Positions 45,155 through 54,778 of a DNA stretch of 64,000 bases are shown in pieces. The DNA comes from Roridomyces roridus. Lineage: Eukaryota > Basidiomycota > Agaricomycetes > Agaricales > Mycenaceae. The position numbers and the translations under genes are program-made. Under the pieces are notes generated by a model. It saw only the letters and a list, made by a program, of their open reading frames with translations. It ran no database searches and was not told the origin of the DNA. The first letter of the stretch is position 1. Each line of letters opens with the position of its first letter. The DNA is taken from contig JARKIF010000008.1 in NCBI GenBank assembly GCA_029378245.1, positions 2,046,001 to 2,110,000 on the forward strand, given 5' to 3'.

Positions 45155-45291
45155 GTTTGTTGAATTGCCATTGCTACCAACTTGCTACTTCTCAGCGGCC
45201 CTTCGTTTCAGGGTATTTAACCCTCGGCCAGACCCACCGGATGGTGACTCTTACATAACATGAGCTCGTGGTCTATCACCTCATATGGTAA
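45155..45291 (+). repeat. Truncated copy 2 of the CDC4 promoter and first codons
   Basis: GCTACTTCTCAGCGGCCC, TATTTAACCCTCGGCC, CCCACCGGA, CTCTTACATAACATGAGC match the CDC4 upstream region. It breaks to array sequence after a few codons, at the same junction word (CATATNGTAAGT) as copy 1. Confidence 0.75.
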
Positions 45292-45342
45292 GTAAAAAAA
45301 GTACGTCCCATTGAACTACATTCTACGCAGCAAGTCCGTCCG

Positions 45343-46011
45343 TCAGAGGAGATAATACGCCAGCAAAGGACTGATCAGCATGAACGTCGAAGCTGAAAGG
45401 GTCCGAGCTGAACTCGGCTTGGACGCGCCGGCGGGCTGCGACGAGCCACCGTTGGTCTGGGTCGCGCTGGCAGCGGCACCAGTGCCAGTCACGTCGAGAA
45501 CGAACTGGGTGAGGGAAACTGTGGCCGTGGTCGCATCGCCGTTGGCCACGAGCGTGCAGGCGGCAGTGACAGCACTACCACTCTGCGGGCCGCAATCAAA
45601 GCCGGCGATGGCAGTGGCTCCTTGGGAGGTGAACGAGAGAGCATAGTCGGCAGCTGCCGGGTCCCCTCCGGCAACTAATGTTCCTGGATGATAGTTTTAG
45701 TATTGGGTGGTTGGAAGAAGATGCGGGTATGTACCCGTGGCGAAGGCTACGGTCTTTCCGTCTTGGACCGCAGGCTGGTTCAATGCGTATGTAGTATGGC
45801 CGTTGGAGTCGACGCCCACGACGGCAGCTTGAAACGTGACTGCGGGGTCGAAGAACTGTGGGGGCACGGTGACTGTGACTAGCTCCGGGGCAGGTGCGGC
45901 TGCGACGACTACATGCAGCGAAGTCAGCGCATCTAAATATGAAGCAGAGAGAGAAAACGGACGCTTGGTAGCAGCAGCCAATGCAAGAAGGTTGAAAAAA
46001 GTCCCCACCAT
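45343..46011 (-). CDS. Array member E: GPI-anchored small secreted protein
   Basis: Model: 46011..45963, 45908..45735, 45683..45343; 187 residues. A signal peptide (MVGTFFNLLALAAATKLVAA) and AAVVGVDSNGHTTYALNQ are present. The cysteine pair is wider (CX11C, CGPQSGSAVTAAC). The stalk is short, with the end STFMLISPLLAYYLL. A TATA box lies 89 nt upstream. Function unknown. Confidence 0.8.
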
Positions 46012-46099
46012 CTTGTAAGAAGTTGAAAGTTGAAGAAAAAAAGTTGGAGAGGAGGGTTTGTGTTCCGTTTTCCGGCTTTGCTCTGCTGCACCGATGTTC

Positions 46100-46106
46100 T
46101 TATATA
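46100..46106 (-). promoter_or_regulatory. TATA box of array member E
   Basis: TATATAA on the minus strand, 89 nt before the start codon, in the same sequence context as the box of B. Confidence 0.5.
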
Positions 46107-46346
46107 CCTTGCAGCCGTGGCGCCTAGTGCTGGTATCAAAAAATGGGCGCCAATGTACCAAAATACGGGCCCGTATGCCAGCGGTACATTCAATACGCAC
46201 GCCGCACGCCAAGCTTTTTTGGAGGATTCAAAGTACACATAATACCTGTATTAGGTATCGAACTTCAATGGCATCTGAATTGACGGACTTCCGAGTACCG
46301 AACCTTGGGACTCTTCACACGAAATGCTGCAGAACTCGTTGCACTT

Positions 46347-46365
46347 AGTTCAGCGCTCGGAGGAG
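46347..46365. repeat. Duplicated spacer block, copy 5
   Basis: AGTTCAGCGCTCGGAGGAG, 336 nt upstream of the start of E. Confidence 0.7.
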
Positions 46366-47299
46366 CGCCTTGATTTTGGCGAGACAGGGGCACCGGTGTG
46401 ATCGGCGCGGCTTTGGCATCATTCTGTCACTGATCCAATCATTGATGCTCGTCGCTCACTGAGTCAGACCAGACTGTGGCACCATTGCTTGGTCCTTGCA
46501 ACAGATACCTCAAGTCTATCCACCCAAACCTTTCTACACATCGACATCTATGAGAAGGCTCCCCAAGATTCAGAAGTTCAGAACATTGGGGCCGCCGGGG
46601 AGATATCAATATCATGCCTCAAGAAACCTCAAACAAACTCGTCCGATCTGTTCTTGTCTACATTCTATATCAGGCCACTACTCGGTTGCTAGTGGGGTTG
46701 GAGCTGTGGGCACTGCCAGGAGGCCGCCCGGGCGGCACATCTGATTTTTGCGCGTCAATTCGTCCTCGCTGATACTACGCCGATGTCCGGATGCCATCTT
46801 TCGACCACCCTTGGGAATGTGAATACGGAAAGGAGGCAGCTGTGGAACGGCCGCTTCGTAAAGCAGTGCCACGCGCGTACGTGGTAAGTGACCTCATCCC
46901 TTGCACCGGATCTCAAATTAACAACGACAGTCGACAACGAACTGCTGCTAGAACAATCTCAGAAGTCTGTGTAATTAGGTCGGTGAGACTTTCCCCCAAA
47001 GAGTCCCCCGCTCACAGTTCGCAACAAAAAGATACCAAGGTTCACAATTGCACTCATAATCCGTCCTCCAAGTTCACCGTGCTTGATCTTCTGCCTTGCG
47101 GCACAAGAGCACTCCACCACGTCTCCGCGTATGTTGTTGATTTCCCAAAGCTTCTCCCATTTTCCGATTGTCGCTGCAATAATATCATAATGGTTGAATC
47201 AAGGTCGAACAGTGAACACACACACCATGGCTCGTCCTCAAACTCATAGCTGATAATACACCAAGAGGACCGACTCCAGCATTCCCGTTAATACCTACC
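46366..47299. other. Duplicated spacer between member E and pseudogene P2
   Basis: No gene. It matches the spacer upstream of B over long parts and contains the uninterrupted version of the site where MITE-like element 1 sits (near 46925-46945). Confidence 0.5.
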
Positions 47300-47878
47300 T
47301 CGCATCCCTCGTGCGACGCATTCCAGCCACCCTCGTCCAGGGCCCAGACTACTGTAGTATTTCGTTCAATTCGTATGGTCACATGTCACAGCCAATTTTT
47401 TATACGGAAAATTTCGTATGTCACAGGGTCACAAGCCAAATTTTCGCTCCGCCGAGCCCTGCCGGTGCGTGCCGCCGCCTGCCGGCGGATCAAATTGCCT
47501 TTTTGGGACGTGCCGGCCGTCACATACGAAAGGTTCCATTCGTATAGAAAGTCACACGTCAAATGTCCATTCGAATTGAACGGAATACTACAGTATGTTT
47601 CCTTCACCTACTTACGTTCTCGCGGATCCGGAAGACCAGGTCACCCACACCGCGGGTGGGTGTGCCTCTGGGACGGAATATTGCGTGGGCAACGCGGTGG
47701 GCGAGTCGCTACCGAGACTGACCCTGCAACGGCGTTTGTTGCTCAGGCTGCGACGACGACTAGCGCGCGCAAGGGCGGGGCAGCGGCTAATGGCTTGAGC
47801 CCCGATGCTACTACGACTCTCTCTCTCACCAACTACTCACCAATACGTTTGCTAAATTCCATTTGGCAGATTAAATGA
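47300..47878 (+). pseudogene. Array pseudogene P2 (plus type), interrupted by a MITE
   Basis: Only the end of intron 2 and exon 3 of an A-like gene remain: CCACCCTCGTCCAGGGCC, then a 242-bp insertion, then TATGTTTCCTTCACC and QVTHTAGG-type coding sequence. Exons 1 and 2 are gone and a small insertion after the MITE shifts the frame. ATETDPATAF-like sequence is still visible in a shifted frame. It converges with member F. Confidence 0.75.
47352..47593. mobile_element. MITE-like element 2 (242 bp) with TA target duplication
   Basis: The ends are 21-22-bp inverted repeats: CTGTAGTATT(T/C)CGTTCAATTC. TA flanks both ends (47350-47351 and 47594-47595). The P1 and A paralogs are continuous at this point, so the insertion is clear. 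Partly inverted sub-terminal words follow (GGTCACATGTCACA / TGACGTGTGAC), with a GC-rich centre. No coding capacity. TA target and size suggest a Tc1/mariner-type MITE. Confidence 0.8.
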
Positions 47879-47983
47879 TTCAAGGAAGGCTGATATTTGA
47901 TTCACGAATTGCGTTGAACCTCACATTATTTGTCAAATCGTAAGTAAAAAGTCCTCCCAACCACATTCTACCAAGTCGGTCCT

Positions 47984-48670
47984 TCAGAGGAGATAATACG
48001 CCAGCAAAGGACTGATCAGCATGAAGGTCGAAGCTGAAAGGGTCTGAGCTGAACTGGGCTTGGACTCAGTTGGCTGCGCGGGGGCGTTGCCAGTTGACTG
48101 CGCGGGGGCGTTGCCAGTGGGCTGCGACGAGCCACTGTTGGCCGGGGTGGCGTTGGCAGGGGCACCAGCCTTGCCAGTCACGTCAAGGACCATCTGGGTC
48201 ACAGCAAGCGTGGTCGTCTGTATCTCCTTTCGGATGGGGTCCACCCCCGTGCAGACGGCCTGACCGTTCTGCAGGCCGCAATTAAAGCCGGCGATGTCTG
48301 CAACTTCCGGCTGTCCGCCGGCAACTAGTGTTCCTGGATGATAGTTTTAGTATTGGGTGGGTGGAAGAGTATGTGGGTATGTACCGGCCATGACGGGTGT
48401 GGGGCTGCCGCCTACCGTCGCGATCTCGTTCAGTGCGTATGTAGTATGGCCGTTGGAGTCGACGCCCACGACGGCAGCTTGGATCCCGGTGGGTACGGCG
48501 ACGTTGAAGAATGGGACGGGTATGTTGACTGTGACTAGCTCGGGGGCAGGTGCGGCTGCGACGACTGCAGAGCGCGAGTCAGCGTATGTATACAAATGCG
48601 AAGGAGAGAGAGAAAGCGGACGCTTGGTAGCAGCAGCCAATGCAATAAGGTTGAAAAAAATCCCGACCAT
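47984..48670 (-). CDS. Array member F: GPI-anchored small secreted protein
   Basis: Model: 48670..48622, 48564..48385, 48333..47984; 192 residues. A signal peptide (MVGIFFNLIALAAATKLVAA), AAVVGVDSNGHTTYALNE and CX8C (CGLQNGQAVC) are present. About ten residues between VAD and AGF, conserved in B-E (YTLSFTSQ region), are deleted. The stalk has a small duplication (TGNAPAQ twice). GPI-type end STFMLISPLLAYYLL. Function unknown. Confidence 0.78.
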
Positions 48671-48747
48671 CTAAGAACTAGGAAGTGGAAAGTTGAAAGA
48701 AAGAAGTTGGCGAGGGGTTGTGTTGTGTTACTTTGCGACGAATGTCC

Positions 48748-48754
48748 TTATATA
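48748..48754 (-). promoter_or_regulatory. TATA box of array member F
   Basis: TATATAA on the minus strand, 78 nt before the start codon. Confidence 0.5.
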
Positions 48755-48793
48755 CTCTGCAGCTGACATTTCGTTGCGCTCAGTTCAGCGTTC

Positions 48794-48812
48794 AGTTCAG
48801 CGCTCATAGGAC
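48794..48812. repeat. Duplicated spacer block, copy 6
   Basis: AGTTCAGCGCTCATAGGAC preceded by a partial second copy at 48782; 124 nt upstream of the start of F. Confidence 0.65.
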
Positions 48813-49136
48813 CGCCTTGAGTTTGGCGAGACAGGGGCCCAGGCAAGTTGTGATCGGCGCGGGTTGGCATCCTTATTAGGCTCATCCACACCAGGATCGA
48901 TTTGAGTATGGAACCCGCGAAGCACCCGCGGTTCAACCGGGTAAACCGTATTGGTTTTGTATTTGCGGGTACGGGTTGGCCTCTCGGCACCGCAAGTACC
49001 CGGACCCGTGACTATCAACCGTGAGAATGGTTGAATGATGGATTGATCGTGTTCAAACTCCTTCTCAATCGCACAACAAATCACTCTCATACAGCAAGTA
49101 TATGTAAGCGAATGGATTATCACGCCCCTCATCCCT
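48813..49136. other. Spacer between members F and G
   Basis: No gene; contains palindromic motif copy 3 and the 3' flank of G. Confidence 0.45.
49015..49034. repeat. 20-bp palindromic motif, copy 3
   Basis: TCAACCGTGAGAATGGTTGA; one base differs in the centre from the other three copies, both arms intact. Confidence 0.7.
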
Positions 49137-49804
49137 TCAAAGGAAGTGATAAGCTAACAGAGGACCAACAAGCATTAAAACGCTGCTCCGTCCCGAAACC
49201 CTGGGCGCGCCATTCGGCTTGGTGGAAGTAGAGGAAGCCAACTGTTCAGTCGTGGACCCACTTGCCAGTGCTCCGATGGCACTCGCGGGAGTACCGGTCA
49301 GGGTCGCCGTCACATCCAGCACGAGTTCTCCCAGGGCTTCGGTCGGCGAAACCAAGAGCGAGGTGCCTTGGCACGCAGCAGCATCATCTGTGCCGGTAAT
49401 TGTGCAGTCAAAGCCGCCCACGAGGTCGAAGAGCGAGATGGCCAAGGATACGGCGTTGGATGCTGCAGCTATGGTCGCTGAATGGGGTTGGGTGTCTAGT
49501 GAGGATACTAGGATGAGATATGAAAGTACTTACCTGTATCATCTGGGTCGTTTGTGTCCGTGTCGACGATGCGGTACGTCGTTTTACCGTTGTCGACGCC
49601 AATGATCGCAGCGGGGAGTGGGATGGTGTCGGTAGCATCTGGGGCCAGTACTGTTGGCATGGGTATAGTGACGAGGTTGCCTGGGAGGGCTGCGACCACT
49701 GCGGGGGTTAATGCGTTCAAGTTGAGGTAGTTTCATTATAAGGAGAACAACTGACGGTGCAAAGCTAGCGCTGCGAAGATACCGAAGGTAATGTGGCCGA
49801 GCAT
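49137..49804 (-). CDS. Array member G: GPI-anchored small secreted protein, second subtype
   Basis: Model: 49804..49756, 49698..49534, 49468..49137; 181 residues, same intron positions and phases as B-F. A signal peptide (MLGHITFGIFAALALHLVAA) and AAIIGVDNGKTTYRIVD are present. The cysteine pair is CX10C (CTITGTDDAAAC). A Ser/Thr stalk ends in SSVLMLVGPLLAYHFL. It is clearly homologous to B-F but with a distinct mature N-terminus (LPGNLVTIPMPTVL). Function unknown. Confidence 0.78.
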
Positions 49805-50430
49805 GGTCAAGCAGGGGAACACATACGCTGCGAGCTTTTATGGTCGTATATAAGCTTCCTGGCGATCCGAGTACAGGGTCGTTGAATCAACGGCGTTTAG
49901 CGCAAAGCGCTGCCAGAGCAAGCGATTCTCCGTCTTGGAACAATTTATTTTGAGCCGAAGAGCCCGACGAGAAGGCGTTCGTGGGTTCAGCTCTGTCTCC
50001 CTCGTCAAGACCGAGTGAATGCCACCGTATAGAGGTTCATTGCGTCCTCCTAGTCCCCCAAGTTGTTCGCCGCCACTGCTGGCATGCGTGTGTGAGCCCG
50101 TATCGTTTCGGAAAGGGGACTTGCGACACACTCCGAACAACTGCAGCAAGGCCAGCTGAATTCTACTATTTCACTTGACACTTCGTGGATGTTTTCTCCG
50201 GTATCGCTGTCATTCATCGGGTTCCCCCCGTTGCTCGCATCCGCGCCGCTCGGGCGGGGTTATATATGTATCAACCGTGGGAATGGTTGACTGATGGGTT
50301 GATTGCGTTCGCTGCCGTTCAAAAAAACTCAATGAAATCGCGATTACTTTGGAAATATTATAAGGCAAGTATTAGGAAAACGAACGGATTATCAAGCCCC
50401 TCAGGAACTAGCCCCCATACTCCCATCCCT
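49805..50430. other. Spacer between members G and H
   Basis: No gene. It shares with the upstream region of H the segment TTTCGGAAAGGGGACTTGC (near 50105 and 51560), so G and H were duplicated with their promoters. Confidence 0.5.
50271..50290. repeat. 20-bp palindromic motif, copy 4
   Basis: TCAACCGTGGGAATGGTTGA, 141 nt beyond the stop codon of H. Confidence 0.7.
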
Positions 50431-51165
50431 TCAAAGGAGGTGATACGCCACCAGAGGGCCGACAAGCATGAAAACACTGCTCCTTGCCAAAACCCTAGGC
50501 TCGCCATTCGGCTTGGTGCTGCTCTGTGCCGCGGCAGAGCTACTTGAAGTGGAGGAAGCCGACTGCTCAGTCGCGGAGCTGCCAGTGCTGTTTGGGGTTG
50601 AAGAAGCAGACCCGCTTGCCGGTGTTGCGCTAGCACTCGCACTCGCACTCCCACCGGTCAAGGTCGCCGTCACATCCAACACGACTTCCACGAGAGTTTC
50701 AGTGGGCGAAACTAAGCGCGAGTCACCCTGGCACGCAGCCACACCATTTGCACCGGTAATCGTGCAGTCAAAACCGTCCGTGAGTTGGGGGTTCGAGATG
50801 GTGAAGGCTACGGCGTTGGATGCTGCGGCTAACGTTACTGGATGGGGTCAGGTGTCTGCAGGATAATATAAGTATGATACACAGCGTACATACCTGTATC
50901 GGCCTCGGTTGTGTCCGTGTCGACGATGAGGTATGTTGTTTTGTCGTTGACAGAAGTGTCGACGCCAAGGATCGCGGCGGTGAGTGGGACGGTGCCGGTC
51001 GGCGGTCAAGTACTGTTGGGACAGCTATAGTGACGAGGTTGCCTGGGAGGGCTGCGACGACTGTGTGTAAAATTGCGTTCAGGCTGAGTAGGTTCATTTT
51101 ACAGAGAACAACTGACGGTGAAGAGCTAGCGCCGCGAAGATGCTGAGGGTAATGTGAAGGATCAT
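50431..51165 (-). pseudogene. Array member H, second subtype, frameshifted
   Basis: Exons by homology with G: 51165..51117, 51060..50894, 50828..50431. Exon 2 is one base short of an open frame: PGNLVTIAVPTVL and VPLTAAILGVDT are in different frames, separated by 17 nt after GTACTT. Splice sites, signal peptide (MILHITLSIFAALALHLVAA), CX10C and the GPI-type end SSVFMLVGPLVAYHLL are intact. Either a young pseudogene or a one-base sequencing error. Confidence 0.7.
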
Positions 51166-52042
51166 GGTGAAGAAATTGAAGGGGTACACATACGCTGTGA
51201 GCTTCTTGGGCTTTATAGGTTTCCTGGTCATCCGAGTACAGGTCGTGGAATCAACGGCGTATAGACTTCAATGAGCGTTTTCCGTCTTGAAACGATTATT
51301 TTGAACCGAAGAGTCCAGGGTGCTCATGCACAATGCTCTCTAATCGGCAGGTCTCGAAGCACCGTCTAGCAGGCAATGGGTCCAGCTCTGTCGAATAAGT
51401 ACCTCGTCAATGCCGTAAGTAACTGTTGCGTCCTACCTAGCCCGCCAAGTCCGCCGCCACCGACGTGTGATATAACCATCGTGCAGAAACGGAAGACACT
51501 GTGGCGCGAGCCCAGGTGGCGGTGGGTACGGTCACTGCGGTGTCTTGTGCGCCCGTGTTGTTTCGGAAAGGGGACTTGCCACCGTAGTCAGTCGTTCGGC
51601 ATCCCGAACAGCCCAGTCTGTACTTATCATCATCCACCCCCGTCGGAGATGATGAATCGTGGCGGAATCGTTTGTGGCACCTGGCATGTAGAGTAGAAAT
51701 TTGGGATAGTGAGCCATTGCACGTCTCGCAATGGTGGCAATTTCCAGCAAAGAGTGAGCGAGCCGCGGCGGCATCGGTGATGGCGAGTGACTTATAAACA
51801 CCCTCTTTGGGACCACCACCATCTTAGCCTCGCCATCCAAGGCTTCCGACTCTTCCTCATCTACATCCCGGCGCGCGGTCAAGGCTTCTACGCTGCTGCT
51901 ATCCGCGTTTGAAAGGACGAGTTTGTCCCATTAAAGTACGCCTCGGACTTGTGAATCGCCATTGCTACTTCTCAACGGCCTTTATTTCCAGATTATTTAA
52001 CCCTCGGCCAAACCCACCGGACGGGTTACTCTTACACACACC
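51166..52042. other. Spacer between the array and CDC4, source of the copied promoter
   Basis: Contains the 5' flank of H and, from about 51899, the CDC4 promoter that was copied twice into the array. A 116-codon minus frame (51532-51882) is not supported. Confidence 0.5.
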
Positions 52043-54778
52043 ATGACCTCGCGTCCAAGCGTCGTTTTGCAGCCGTCAGTGAGCACGACAACGTGAGTGT
52101 ACCCCGGACCACCCCTCTGCCACCACCTCTGACCTTCCCTTAGCGTTGTGACGACGACGACGACGACGACGACATATGCTCCGATCCAGCTCCCTCCTTT
52201 GCCGTCTCCCATAGAGCCGACGGACCCCAAGGAGTACCCGCTGTTACACGCGACTTTGCCCAGCAACTTGCGCCAATTCCCGCTGGTTTTCCCCGGAGGC
52301 ACGCGTGCCACGTTCAAGGAGGGCGACGATGAGAATGACGAGGACCGAGAGTCGCGTGGAGAAGGGTGGCGGATGTTACGGCGTGATGACCCGCCCGAGC
52401 CTGTTGTGGGACTGGCCGAAGCCGTGGATCGGTATGGGAAGAAGAGAGCATGGGAGGAGGAGCCACAGTCAAGAAAAAAGCCGCGTCCACCACCGTCACC
52501 GCCTGGCTCGCGTCAGGGCTCGCCGTTCGAGCCAGATCTGGCGTTGACCACGTTGCTGACGTTGCCGTCGCTGCTCTCCCACTTTAGTGCCCTTCCGCCT
52601 TCCCTGCAGTCCCATTTCCTCCTCACCCTACTCCGCCATTCACCTCTCCCTGTCCTCCGGACCCTGCATTCAGTTCTCACGCCGACCCTTGCACGCGATT
52701 TTCTCACCCTCCTGCCACCCGAACTCGCCTCACATATCCTCTCCTTTCTTCCCTTTTCCGCCCTCGCTCGTGCTTCACGGGTGTCAAAGTCGTGGCGATC
52801 GCTCATTGACGCCGATCCCCTCGTATGGACGTCCCTCCTGAAATCTTCGGGCATGCACTGGGGCTCCGAAGCCGCCTTTTTGCATGCCCACCGACGTCTA
52901 ACTTACCCACACAAGTCGTTGTTCCAGTCCCGGTACCTTACCCAGGCGCGCTGGTCCTCATCTACGGCACCCACCCACCGCAGTTTCCCCGCCCACGGCA
53001 GCAGCGTCGTCACCTGTCTCGTCCTCTCCAGGGGCCGTGTCATCTCTGCGTCGGACGACCATTCGATTCATGTTTACGATCCACTTGCTGGGGAGCTGCG
53101 TCTCGCGCTTCAGGGGCACGAAGGCGGTGTTTGGGCTCTCGCTGCGACGCGTGACATTCTCGTATCGGGCTCGACCGACCGGACAGTGCGGATTTGGGAC
53201 CTCGTTAGTGGGAGGTGCACACATGTATTTGGTGGGCACACGAGCACAGTTCGGTGTCTTGCGATTGTGCAGCCCGAGTGGGTCGAAATGGAGGATGGGA
53301 GGAGGGAAAAGTGGCCGAAACGCGCTCTGATTGTCACGGGTTCGCGGGACCATACTCTGCGTGTGTGGACGCTGCCGCGGTCTGGTGACGCGGGGTATTC
53401 GTGTTTTGATGAAGGAGATCCGGATGTGAGTGGTCCTTGAAAATCGCAGTTGGTTGCTGACTGGCTGGATTAGGATACGGATGACAATCCCTATCATCGA
53501 CTTTTCCTGGAGGGTCATGACCATGCCGTCCGCGCGCTTGCTGCCCGCGGCCGTACACTCGTGTCTGGCTCGTACGACTGCACTGTCCGTGTATGGGATC
53601 TCGTGACTGGTGCCTGTCGATGGGTGCTTGTTGGCCATACTCAGAAAGGTGTGTGAATCTCTCATATTACCTCGAGTTACTTTTTTTAACAGTCAATCCT
53701 AGTCTACAGCGTCGTTCTAGATCCGCCACGACATCAAGCATGCTCGGGTTCCATGGACGGTACCGTCCGAATCTGGGATCTCAGGACCGGGCGGTGTGCG
53801 CATACGTTAACGGGCCACACGTCACTTGTCGGTCTGCTCGGACTTTCACCACGTACGCTCGTCAGCGCTGCGGCAGATTCGACGCTCAGGGTGTGGGATC
53901 CTGATTCTGGAGCGCTTTTGCATACGTTGGCAGCGCACACGGGCGCGATCACGTGTTTCCAGCATGATGAATTCAAAGTGCTGAGTGGGAGTGATGGGAC
54001 GCTCAAGATGTGGAATTTGCGGGATGGCAGTGTGCAGAGGGATTTGTTGACTGGGATTACGGGTGTTTGGCAGGTTGTGTTTGAAGGGAGGTGGTGTGTT
54101 GCTGCGAGCAATCAGACGCGTGGGGGGACGGTGCAGACTGTTCTTGATGTTTGGGATTTCGCGGAGGAAGGGGAGGATTGGGTTGGGGAGCCGCCTGGGG
54201 GAGTTTATGATGAGAGTGATAGTGGGGCAAGTGAGGACGAGGAAGAGGAAGATGCTGATCGTGGGTCATATGCGTATACGCGCAGGATGGATGTTGACAT
54301 GGTGGTGGAGGAGGATGACGATGATGATGTGCAGGAGCAGGCGGACGTGGATGCGATGGACCAGGATTTGCTTGTTCCCCCGTCCGAGGATGGTTCGGGT
54401 TCGGAGCGAGGCAAGGATGTTATCGACGTGGACGAGCCCATGTCGGATGATGGAGAGACGGAGGGTGTTCGTTCGTCGAGGTGGGCTCCGCCACCGCCGC
54501 CACCGCGGGCAGGGTCTTCTCGTCATCATCAGCAACAACAGCAACAGCAGCAACAACAACAATCTGGATCGGGGAGCAGTGGTACGAGGAGTAGGCGGAC
54601 GCCGGCGAGTACGACTAGTGCACCTCCGCTGTCACCGGCCCAGCCCGAGGCATCTACGTCTACTTCTACGTCGACAGCCGCTGGCACGACCGCTGGTTGG
54701 AGACGGTCTGCTGCCAATGCGAATGAGGAGGCGCCTACAACACGAACGCGTACGCAACGACGAGGAAGTAGGCGGTGA
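52043..54778 (+). CDS. CDC4: F-box/WD40 protein Cdc4, SCF ubiquitin ligase subunit
   Basis: Selects phosphorylated targets (in yeast the CDK inhibitor Sic1) for SCF-driven ubiquitination in the nucleus. Model: 52043..52092, 52144..53425, 53474..53648, 53703..54778; 860 residues. A Thr run from an ACG repeat lies near residues 20-27, with basic segments (KKRAW, RKKPRP). The F-box spans about 202-243 (TLLPPELASHILSFLP). WD40 blades cover about 299-653, with GHEGGVWALAATRDILVSGS, STDRTVRIWDL, GHTSTVRCLAI, GSYDCTVRVWD, GSMDGTVRIWDL and AAADSTLRVWDP; their order and wording follow yeast Cdc4. The tail is acidic then Gln-rich (about 780-792), Ser/Thr-rich and long. Confidence 0.92.

Noticed and set aside
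33523..51165. Mating-type or pheromone/receptor locus
   Set aside because: The small proteins have no CaaX end, no pheromone maturation motif and no homeodomain; no seven-TM receptor lies nearby.
29871..51165. Secondary-metabolite cluster headed by the Zn2Cys6 regulator
   Set aside because: No polyketide synthase, peptide synthetase, terpene cyclase, P450 or transporter in the window.
33523..52060. CRISPR array or centromere-type satellite as explanation of the repeats
   Set aside because: Repeat units are kilobase-sized, contain spliced genes and promoters, and occur on both strands; no short regular repeat-spacer pattern.
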